DNA of 64,000 bases, from positions 483 to 64,482 of the forward strand of contig JAUNHX010000003.1 in the NCBI GenBank assembly GCA_030523765.1, written 5' to 3'. Position numbers and translations under genes: made by a program. Positions 53,601 to 64,000 of the stretch are shown here, one piece after another. The DNA is from Bacteroidales bacterium. Its GTDB lineage: Bacteria; Bacteroidota; Bacteroidia; Bacteroidales; P3. The notes under the pieces were generated by a model. The model was not told the origin of the DNA and made no database searches. It saw only the letters and a list, made by a program, of their open reading frames with translations. Position 1 is the stretch's first letter. The number at the start of each line of letters is the position of its first letter.

Positions 53601-56600
53601 AAAGTCAGCGCTTGAGTTCCTCGAGCATGTCTCACGATGGCAACTATTCGATGAAGGTGTATACCAGTTACGATTCGATGCTACTGGCACTACCGCCGTT
53701 CGAAGAGCTCAGTGCACTGCAGATGCGCTTCTATCTGAGAAATTATTATTCGGGTATCGACTCAATCGAGGTAGGTGCTTTGGAGGGTAACCGTTTCATC
53801 CCCATCGATACGATTACGGTGACCAATGCCTATACGGCCGACCCGTTCGTGGTTTCGTTCGAAAACTATACCGGTACTGGTGTCCGTCCTGCTTTCCGTG
53901 GCAGAAACATCAATATGGTGCTCGACGATCTGATTATCGAACCTGTGAACCACTGTCCGTTTGTGACTGGTATTACTGCCGAGACTAACTTTGAACGCGA
54001 GGCTACCATCAGTTGGACGGCTGGCGGTGAAGAGAGCAGCTGGAATGTGAAATATGTACAAAAGGGTGCTACCGATACCATCGGTGCTACAGTTACCACC
54101 CAAACGGCGGTGCTGACCAACCTTACGGCTGCTTCGACCTACTATGTATATGTACAAGCTAACTGTAGTGAGTCAGAGAGCAGTATCTGGAACCAGTTGG
54201 AGTTTGAGGTTCCTTGCGAATATGTTGAGCTGCCTTACCAGCAAGGTTTCGAGGATAGCTATGAAATGCCTGCCTGCTGGGATATCTACTCGAGCACCAA
54301 CAGTACGTATGCACAGGTTTATTCTTATACCAGCTATGCACACAATAGTTCGCGAAGCTTGAGACTTTCCAACAGTACTGACTATGTGACGCTGCCTGCC
54401 TTCGGTTCGGTAAGCTCGTTGCGACTGAGCTTGTATGCTCGTCTCTCTACTTCGAACACACAGCAACTGGTGGTGGGTGTGATGGAGGGTGGCTTCTTTA
54501 TGCCTGTCGACACTGTGGCTATAACGCCTTCCTATCCTACCGATCCTTATGTGGTTACCTTCGGTACCTATGCTGGCACCGGTGAGCGGATCGCGTTGAA
54601 GGGCCTCAATTCTAACTATATTTATGTTGACGATATTTTGGTGGAAGATACTTCGGCTTGCCATTTGGTAACTGGATTGACCGATACAGCGGTGACTGCT
54701 TCGACGGCTGCTATTGTTTGGAATACCGACGCTTCGGCTTCTGCTTGGCAGATGAAGTATGTGGCCAATGGTGGTGCTGCTACCGATACGGTGGTGATGG
54801 ACAATACCACGACGCCTTCGGTACTGCTGGACGGTCTTACACCTAACACCATATATCATTTCTATGTACGTATCGACTGCGGCAACGAGGGTACGGGCAC
54901 ATGGCGTAAGCTCACCTTCACCACCGATACTTGTATCGGCAGTCAGATTGTATTGGATACTACCATCTGTCAGGGCAACGAGGTTGTGTTTGCTAATCAT
55001 ACCTACCACTATACTGGTACGTACAACCACGCCTTCGTATCGCAGGTGGATGGATGCGACAGTTTGATGCAACTCAACCTGACGGTGAACCCCTCTTATT
55101 TCACCATGATGTACGATACTGTATGTCACGGCGAAACCTATATTGAGAACGGCTTCAATCTGGCTACCGACACGCTGGAGGGCACCCTTATGCGCGACAG
55201 TCTCTTCTTCCAGACGGCTGCTGGTTGCGACTCTACGATTGCCCTTCGCCTGAGAGTGGCTCCTACCGAGTTGGGTGACTTTACCTATATTACTCCTGTG
55301 TTCAATCAGCTGATCACCTCCTATCCTGTGGTGTTCAACTGGACCGGTGTCGAGGGGGCTACCCATTACGATATCTACCTGTGGAGTGCCGATTCGGAGC
55401 AGCCTGCCACGCCGATGCTGAGCGGACTGACCTCGACTTATGTTTCGGTACCTGTGTTGACGAATAACACGACCTACTACTGGCGTCTGCGTGCTTACAA
55501 CGAATGTGCAGAGAAATGGTCGGCTGTCCGTAATATGACCGTTGAGGTGGAACCTGCACTGACGACCCGTTATGCTTCGCTCGATTTCGGTGAGGTGGAA
55601 CTCAACAGTTCTCGCAACCGTTACATGAGTGTTTCGGGTACTGCTTTGACCGATACTATCCAGATGGAGATTATCGGTGCTGATGCAAGTGCCTTTAGTT
55701 ATTCCCGCTATAGCAGCTTCGACTCGCTGACAGGTGGCGGAATTACGGTGACCTTCCATCCTACCCAGCTGCAAGAGAATTATGAGGCAGCAATGGTATT
55801 TACCTCTGGAACCTTGACTGACACTACAGTACTGACGGGTGGTTTGGCTAACTATATCACCTATACCGCTGTGGTGGATGAGGATATCTATTCGGCTACC
55901 GACTCAATTGAAATTACCGGTACGGTAATCAATGCGCTCAATCAGGCTGAAGCCAACCACGCTGTGGAGGTTTATGTCGATGTGTTGGGTTACCGTAGAA
56001 CCTTTACGACTACTTCCGATGCCAACGGTGCCTACAGTCTCTACTTCGTTCCTAATTCATCGGAGGCTGGCTATTACACCTTGGGCGCTGGTAAACCTGG
56101 CGTTACCAACAATACGGTGATGGATGTGTTCAATATTCCCGGTATGTCGCTAGTAAGCTCTACACCTCCTACTTGGCTGATAGAGAAAGACGATACAATT
56201 CAAGGATCGATTGCTATCAACAATCGTAGCAATATACCTATTAATAATATTACCGTTAGCTACGAATCGCTGCCCGATGGGGCTGAAATCAGCTTCGATA
56301 ACCTGTCGATTGCCGGTTTGAGTCAGGGTCAGCTGCAGTACACCGTAACAGGTCATCAGGTGAGCGACGGCAACTATTATATTCCTATCAACTTCGTGGC
56401 AACAGCTACCGATGGTACCAAACTCAATTTCTCGGCATGGTACTATTGTCAGCCGCAGACCTCAGAACTCATTGTACAACCTCAGGAACTGGTGGCTTCT
56501 GTGAATCGTGGTTCTGCTAAGGCTGTGTCGCTGAAGCTGGTGAATACTGGCAACACTGAAACAGGCAACCTGAGCTTCCAGATGCCTAATGTGGATTGGA

Positions 56601-59600
56601 TGTATCCGCTGGTAGATGAGTCGCAGACCATCAATGTGGCTGTGGGTGATACGGCTGCCATTTCGATGTATATCCATTTTGATGCCGATGCTCCGCTGAC
56701 GCAGTATACGGGTTCGTTCGTGATCAATGTTCCCAACGGCGATAACGTAACGGTTCCTTATACCATTAGTACTGTCTCCGATACGGTGGGCGATCTAGTG
56801 GTGAAGGTGGCCGACGATTATACCTATAATACCAATAACGGTAATGGTCCCTATCTGCAAGGTGCCCGCGTGGTAATGCGCGACTACTACTCGCTCGACA
56901 CGGTGATGGCCGATACGACCAACGCCAATGGCGAGGTATCGTGGGAGAACATCCCCGAGGGATATTACCGTCTCTATGTTTCGGCACAGCGCCATAGTCA
57001 AGAGACCCGCATCATCGAGATCTCGGCTGCTGCTACCAACACGCAGAATATCTTCCTTACCTATCAGGCTGTTTCGTATGAGTGGGTAGTGGAACGTACC
57101 GAGATCGAAGACCACTACGAGTTGAGTCTGACGGCTGTATTCGAAACCAATGTGCCTGCGCCTACGCTGGTTATTGAGGCTCCTACCGAGGTAGCACCAC
57201 CCGACCAGGGCGACTCGACGGTGTTCAACATCGTGGTGACCAACTATGGTCTTATCAGCGCTTACAACTTCAGTCTGACGGTACCTACGTCGGAAGAGTT
57301 TACCTTCACGCCGCTGTTCGACCATATCGATACGATGGAGGCACTACATGCCTATATCATTCCTTGCGTGGTCCGTCCTACTAGCAGTTATACCAGTTCT
57401 ACGGCCAACACATGCAACTTCTACTTCTCCGGTATTGGATTCTACTATTGCAACAAGGGTCCCGAGGGCTATGAATGGAAACAGCTCTACTGCTCGGACA
57501 ACATGAAGCTGACCGGCATCAGCTGTCCTACGTCGACCGTGGTACCTACCACCTACTACCACACCGCAGTGACGGGTGGCGGCTATGTGCCTTGCTCGTA
57601 TTGGTGCAACGGTGGTAGCGGTGTTGGCGGAACTGTCAACTATGTAGAACAACCGGTGATTACTACCGAAGAGGAATGTGAAAATATCTGTGTTAATACT
57701 TACCAGGAGGCTGCCGCCAACGCCATCAGCGCTTACGGTTCGTGTGGCGCCCAGTTGGCTGCCAAAGCCGCTATCGGCGGTGCCATTGCCCAGGGTGAGA
57801 TTTCAAACTGTTTGAACGATTATGTAGGCACCACCGCTTCGGCCGACCGTACGCAGAACTGGGTAGAGGATGCGCTCAACAGCCTTACCTATATCAACAC
57901 TACGGTGGGTGAAGCTATGCGTCTGTCGAATAGCATCAGCGATGCGATGGTGAATATGGGTAATACATTCGCCATGCTCGACACCGTGACACCTAGTTGC
58001 GAGGTGGCTTATACGATGGGTGCCCAATTGCTCGAGCTGCTGCCCAGCGCCTCGATGCAGAGCTGGTTGTCGGCCGGTACGGGCTATTTGGACGATACCT
58101 ACGGCTGTGTAGACTACCATCTCGACCACCGTGCCGATGCAGCACCCAATGCCGACAAGTTGACCGCTTCGATTTCGGCCAATGCGATGATCAACCAGTA
58201 TTACAACTATGCTGACGATATGCTCGAACTGATTGGACAGCTCTACGCTGAAGAGGAATGGGGCACCATGGATGCTGCCACCCTCAGCACCTTTGTCAGT
58301 ACGATGGATTCGGTGGTAAGCACACAGCAGCTCACCATCAGTGCCGAAGGCAAGACCTACCTGTTGAACCACAATGCCAATATCTCGTCGGCTACTATCG
58401 AAGCCTTTGTAGATCGTTGGAACCGTAGTCTCGGCTACTGGTGTCAGGGATGGTACACGAAGTCGCAAGTTACGGCTGGTAACGATACCAACTTTGTGGA
58501 ACTGAATAGTACTAAGTTGCAAGAGATAAGCACGTCGGTAGCCTATATGTATGATCATGGCTATGTGAGTCCCTACCAGATGTGCCTCTACCCAATCTAT
58601 CATTTCGACTCGTTGATGTTGGCTTCGCCTCATAAGGCAGTTTGTGCTAGAGTAACGGTGAAGTTTACACAGCGTGTGGCTATGACCCGCGAGGCCTTCG
58701 ACGGTACACTGACCATCTTCAATGGTAGCGATACCAATATGACCCAGGTACAGGTGAACTTCGTAGTGAAGGATGCACAGGGTGTAGACAAGAGCGACCT
58801 CTTCCAGATCAACACCCTTTCGCTCGATAAGATCGGCAGTATCACCAACGGTACCATTAACCGCGAGAATGAGGCCACCATCAAGATGCGCTTCATCCCC
58901 GAACGGGATGCCGCTCCTACCGAACCTGTGGTATACTACTTCGGCGGTAGCTTCAGCTACTACGATCTGACCACGGGTTCGACGGTAAGCTACGACTTCG
59001 TGCCGGTAGATATTACCGTTAATCCTTCGCCCAACTTGGAGGTAGACTACTTCTTGCAACGCTATATCTTGGGTGACGATGCTTTGACTACGAACAAGGT
59101 GGAACCCAGTGAGCCGGCCACGTTGGCTATGCGCTTCTCGAATATCGGATACGGTGCTGCGACGGGTGTGACCGTTGAATCGATGCAGCCCGAGATCACC
59201 GAGAACGAGAACGGTCTGGCCATCGACTTCCAGATGATCGGCTCGCTGCAGAACGGCAACGATGTAGCACTTGGTCTGACCAACATCAATCTTGGCGACA
59301 TCGCTCCGAGCACCTCGACCACGGCCGAATGGCTCTTTACCAGCAGTCTGCTGGGTCGTTTCACTCCGCTCTCGACGAACATTATCCACAACGACTCGTA
59401 TGGTAATCCCGACTTGAGTCTGATTACCAGTCTGCGTGCTCACCAGCTGATCCACCTGGTTACCGCTTACGGCAGTCAGGCTGATGGACGGAACGACTTC
59501 TTGGTGAACGATGTGTCGGATGTGGATGATTATCCTGATTCACTCTACTACTCACAGGGTGGTCGCACGGCAGTATCGCTGGTGACCGAAGATACGATCG

Positions 59601-62600
59601 ATGTCCAACTTTCGGATCAAGATTCTGTTGTCCATCTGACAATGACTCCTACTGCTGTGGGTTGGAACTATGTCCGTACTGAGGATCCCGGCGACGGTCA
59701 GTACGAGATTGTCCGTTGCGTTCGCGATGATGGTCAGGAGATACCTCTGACCAACGTATGGCTAACATTCGTCGATTTGATGCAGGAGTCGGATCCTGTT
59801 TACGTGAACCGTATGCATCTAGTTGATACCATTGCTTTGCTTGGCCCCGATGTAGGATACAATATCACCTTCCGTCTGAAACCAGGCTTGTTGGAGGTGA
59901 GCAGCATCGAAAATCTGCCTTCGTCGCCGATCGACACGATGCTTACCGAGTTCGACGTGGTATTCAACAAACCGCTCCGCGACAGCACCTTCACCTATGA
60001 GGACATGACGCTGAAGTGCAACAACGGAGAAAACCTGATGGATAGCCATGTGACGATTACGCAGATGGATGACACCCGCTACAGGGTGACACTGAACAAT
60101 GTAAACCATTATGCCGGTCTTTACGTGATTACCGTGAACAGCAATAATATCATCGACCTAAACGGGTATGCCGGTCACGATGGTAAGCAGGGTGATTGGA
60201 CACAGACCCAGGCTTCGGTTCCTACCTTCTACACCAATATCTACGACACCATCTGTCAGTACGAGACCTATACCGATTATGGCTTCAATGCCGATACCAC
60301 CGGTACCTACACGCAGAGTTTCTCGCTCACCTCGGGCTTCGACAGTGTGGTGAACCTCTACCTGACAGTACTTCCTGTAAGTCACAGTGTAGATGTGCAG
60401 ACGGCTTGCGACAGCTATACTTGGCGTAACAGTGAAATCTATACTGTTTCTAATAACAATGATTCAGTTGTCTTAGTGGCTGCCAATGGTTGCGACAGTG
60501 TGATTACCCTCAATCTGACCCTCGGCTATTCGTCGGCTGTTACCGACGTACAAGTTGCTTGTGATAGCATGACGTGGATCGATGGTGTGCAGTACACTGC
60601 TTCGAACAATACGGCAACCCATACGCTGACGACGGTGGCTGGCTGCGACAGTGTGATTACCCTCAACCTGACGATGAACTATAGCACCGCTTCGACCGAC
60701 GTTCAGACGGTTTGCGACAGCTACACTTGGATGGATGCTACTGAGTATACCGCCTCGAACAATACGGCTACCTACACTACCACCAATGCCGCTGGTTGTG
60801 ATAGCGTGATTACCCTCAACCTGACGATCCATAATAGCACCGCTTCGACCGACGTACAGACGTCTTGCGATAGCTACACTTGGATCAATGGCGAGACCTA
60901 CACCGCATCGAACAACACGGCTACCGATACTTTGACCAATGTTGCCGGCTGCGACAGTGTGATAACCCTCAACCTGACGGTGAACTATAGCAATACGGGT
61001 CTCGATGTGCAGACAGCTTGCGATAGCTACACTTGGATTGATGGCAATACCTATACCGAAGATGTATCGCCCAATGATAATGTGACCTTCACGTTGACCA
61101 ACGTTGCTGGTTGCGACAGTGTGGTGACCCTCAATCTGACGATGAACCATAGCAACACGGGTACCGATGTACAGACGGCTTGCGACAGCTACACCTGGAT
61201 CGATGGTCTTGAGTACACCGCTTCTAACAATACGGCTACTTATACTTTGACCAATGAGGCTGGTTGCGACAGTGTGGTGACACTCAACTTGACTGTCAAC
61301 TACAGTACAACCTCGACTGATGTCCAAACGGCTTGCGACTCCTATATGTGGAGGAATCAGGAAACCTATACGGCTTCTGTCGATACGGCTACCTTCACGT
61401 TGACCAATGCTGCTGGCTGTGACAGCGTGATTACCCTCAACCTGACGATTAATTATAGTACCAGCTATACCGATGTACAGACGGCTTGCGACAGCTACAC
61501 ATGGATCAACGGTGAAACCTATACTGAAGCACCTGCTGCCTATGCTCCTACCGATACGTTGGTGAATGCGGCTGGTTGCGATAGTGTGATTACCCTTAAC
61601 CTGACGGTGAACTATAGCAATACGGGTATAGATGAGCATACAGCTTGCGATAGTTATACTTGGATTGATGGCAATACCTATACTGAAGATGTATCGCCCA
61701 ATGACAATGTGACCTTCACGTTGACCAACGTTGCAGGTTGCGACAGTGTGGTTACCCTTCATTTGACGATGAATCATAGCAACACAGGTATCGATGTACA
61801 GACGGCTTGCGACAGCTACACTTGGATCGATGGCAATGAGTACACCGCTTCGAACAACACGGCTACTTATACTTTGACCAATGAGGTTGGCTGCGACAGT
61901 GTGGTGACCCTCAACCTGACGGTGAACTACAGCACCGCTTCGACCGACGTACAGACGGCTTGCGATAGCTTCACTTGGATGGAAGGCGTTGAGTACACGG
62001 CTTCGAATAACACGGCTACCCACACCATGACCAATGCTGCTGGCTGCGACAGTGTGATGACCCTCAACCTGACGATCAATTATAGTACCAACTATACTGA
62101 TGTACAGACGGCTTGCGACAGCTACACTTGGATCAATGGTGAAACCTATACTGAAGCACCTGCTGCCTATGCTCCTACCCATACGCTGGTGAATGCAGCT
62201 GGTTGCGACAGTGTGGTAACCCTCAACTTGACGATGAACTATAGCAACACGGGTACCGATGTACAGACGGCTTGCGACAGCTACACCTGGATCGACGGTC
62301 TTGAGTATACCGCTTCGAACAACACGGCTATTTATACTTTGACCAATGCTGCTGGCTGCGACAGTGTGGTAACCATCAACCTGACAATCAATAATAGTAG
62401 CGCATCGACCGATGTTCAGACGGCCTGCGACAGCTACACTTGGATTGATGGTAATGAGTACACCTCTTCGAACAACACGGCTACTTATACCACTACCAAT
62501 GCTGCTGGCTGCGACAGTGTGGTGACCCTCAACCTGACAATCAATAATAGCAATGCATCGACCGACATACAGACGGCTTGCGATAGCTACACTTGGATCA

Positions 62601-64000
62601 ATGGCGAGACTTACACCGCATCGAACAACACAGCTACCTATACCACGACCAATGTTGCGGGTTGCGACAGCGTGATTACCCTCAACCTGACGGTGAACTA
62701 TAGCAATACGGGTACCGATGTACAGACGGCTTGCGACAGCTACACCTGGATAGACGGTATTACCTATACTGAAGCACCTGCTACCTATGCTCCCACCTAT
62801 ACATTGACCAACGCTGCGGGTTGCGATAGTGTGGTAACCCTCAACCTGACGATGAACTACAGTTCTACGGGTATTGACGTTCAGTCGGCTTGCGATAGCT
62901 ACACTTGGATCGATGGTGTTACTTATACCAGCGACAACAATAGCGCTACATATACGCTGACCAACGCTGTTGGCTGCGATAGCGTGGTGACCCTCAACTT
63001 GACGATGGGTGCTGCTCGCTATGGTACCGATGTACAGACGGCTTGCGACAGCTACACTTGGATCGATGGTAATGAGTACACTGCTTCGAATAGTACCGCT
63101 ACTTATACTACTACCAATGCTGCTGGTTGCGACAGTGTGATTACCCTGAATCTGACCATCAACAATAGTAGTACTGCTACCGATGTACAGACGGCTTGCG
63201 ATAGCTACACATGGATGGATGGTAATGAGTACACCGCTTCGAACAATACTGCAACTTATACCACTACCAATGCTGCTGGCTGCGACAGTGTGATTACGCT
63301 GAACCTGACTATCAACAACAGTAGCGTTGCTACCGATGTACAGACGGCTTGCGACAGCTACACTTGGATGGATGGTAATGAGTACACCGCTTCGAACAAT
63401 ACTGCAACTTATACCACTACCAATGCTGCTGGCTGCGACAGTGTGATTACGCTGAACCTGACTATCAACAACAGTAGCGTTGCTACCGATGTACAGACGG
63501 CTTGCGACAGCTACACTTGGATGGATGGTAATGAGTACACCGCTTCGAACAATACTGCAACTTATACCACTACCAATGCTGCTGGCTGCGACAGTGTGAT
63601 TACATTGAATCTGACCATCAACAATAGCAACACCGCTACCGATGTACAGACGGCTTGCGACAGTTACACTTGGATGGATGGTAATGAGTACACCACATCG
63701 AACAATACTGCTACTTATACTACTACCAATGCTGCTGGCTGCGACAGTGTGATTACATTGAACCTGACCATCAACAATAGCAATACTGCTACCGATGTAC
63801 AGACGGCTTGCGACAGTTACACTTGGATGGATGGTAATGAGTACACCGCTTCGAATAGCACTGCTACTTATACCACCACCAATGCTGCTGGCTGCGACAG
63901 TGTGATTACCCTGAATCTGACCATCAACAACAGTTCGTCGTCAACTCAGACGGTTGTTGCCTGCGATAGCTACACCTGGGTGAATGGCCTTACTTATAAT
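50672..64000 (+). CDS. giant surface protein, continuation after the amber codon, runs off the window
   Basis: In frame with the upstream part and open for 4443 codons to the window end. It lacks a signal peptide; the first ATG is at 50747. Order: rest of jelly-roll module three; modules starting near 51278, 52083, 52808, 53518 and 54224, each with an FN3 domain (about 720 bp per pair); two degenerate CDS-type repeats (~54930-55260); an FN3-like domain; two carboxypeptidase-regulatory-like domains (~55900 and ~56790); a long part with a Cys-rich patch near 57430-57620 and no recognised domain; then tandem 51-54-residue repeats from 60389. No T9SS tail is visible because the end is missing. 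Likely a cell-surface adhesin; function inferred from architecture. Confidence 0.85.
60389..64000 (+). repeat. 23 full CDSYTW...GCDSV tandem repeats and one partial
   Basis: Each unit is about 153 bp (51 residues), sometimes 159 or 162 bp. The pattern is TDVQTACDSYTWxDG, YTASNNTATYT, then AAGCDSVITLNLTINNS. Two cysteines per unit are invariant and could form one disulfide each. Units 19 (63179) and 20 (63332) differ at only 2 of 153 bases. Unit 24 (63944 on) is cut by the window end. Similar repeats are widespread in Bacteroidota surface proteins but unnamed as far as I know. Confidence 0.9.
61001..62254 (+). repeat. higher-order 627-bp duplication of four repeat units
   Basis: Units 5-8 (61001-61627) and 9-12 (61628-62254) have the same order: an EDVSPNDNV-bearing 54-residue unit, two 51-residue units, and a 53-residue unit with EAPAAYAP. 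Both blocks are exactly 209 codons. Confidence 0.8.

Noticed and set aside
57803-59455. A 550-codon minus-strand frame opposite the giant gene
   Set aside because: Antisense shadow; the plus frame is continuous and protein-like through this stretch.
60473-62182. A 569-codon antisense open frame across the repeat array
   Set aside because: It exists because the plus-strand repeat unit happens to lack stops in that antisense frame and is copied many times. Its apparent repeats mirror the plus-strand ones, and it has no promoter or exported-protein signal.
60389-64000. CRISPR-like periodicity
   Set aside because: The period is 153 bp, divisible by three, with conserved coding across the whole unit and no distinct repeat/spacer structure.

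Overview
The window looks like a chromosomal segment of a Bacteroidota bacterium, most likely order Bacteroidales. The signs are: at least nine promoters with the Bacteroidota -7 element TAnnTTTGC, four of them with a TTTG or CTTG box about 18-21 bp upstream; C-terminal type IX secretion (T9SS) sorting domains on a gingipain-like C25 peptidase and a subtilisin; Bacteroidota-restricted families (DUF4625, DUF4369, DUF6029, DUF6427, DUF6913, Omp28); the short G|S-type phosphatidylserine decarboxylase; and an rsfS-ftsH-LUD-cdsA-psd operon. I saw no tRNA, rRNA, CRISPR array, prophage or intact insertion sequence.

Layout. 1-960: gene-poor left end with only weak small-ORF candidates and one promoter. 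968-4035 (minus): a probable metal-uptake operon with a small CPIC-motif membrane protein, a ZnuD-like TonB receptor and a His-rich DUF4625 lipoprotein. 4185-8897 (plus): a 1570-residue DUF4011 SF1 helicase fused to a Vsr/MTES_1575-like nuclease domain and a DUF3320 tail. 9081-11256 (minus): a small secreted protein, a Sel1-repeat protein and tsaE. 11479-17128 (plus): housekeeping operon rsfS-ftsH-LUD-cdsA-psd-rluA. 17229-21032: C25 peptidase with a T9SS tail. 21213-24749 (minus): an SDR, then ftsB with an NlpC/P60 lipoprotein, and a LysM lytic transglycosylase. 25025-32559 (plus): butyrate kinase, FKBP isomerase, aroC, a DUF4369 lipoprotein, lpxH, sodB and a patatin/BamA-type protein. 32643-46396 (minus): thirteen co-directional genes including a second FKBP, arginine decarboxylase, MATE exporter, a TlpA/DUF6029/Omp28 trio, ispB, dapA, DUF6913, rnhB, DUF6427 and a T9SS subtilisin.

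46397-64000: a long regulatory intergenic region, then one giant repetitive surface-protein frame. It runs in a single frame from about 47207 past the window end (at least 5.5 thousand codons) and is interrupted by one amber codon at 50669. Its architecture is FN3-like domains, eight FN3/jelly-roll (choice-of-anchor J / cleaved-adhesin-like) modules, carboxypeptidase-regulatory-like domains, a long unassigned part, and 23 complete 51-54-residue CDSYTW...GCDSV repeats plus a partial one.

The most interesting points are the amber codon that falls where a sister module has Glu, the hierarchical repeat array, four 11-bp iterons and a structured leader upstream of that gene, a three-way-junction-like RNA between tlpA and the DUF6029 gene, and the TlpA/DUF6029/Omp28 redox-barrel cassette. 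All functional assignments come from reading the sequence; no database search was run.
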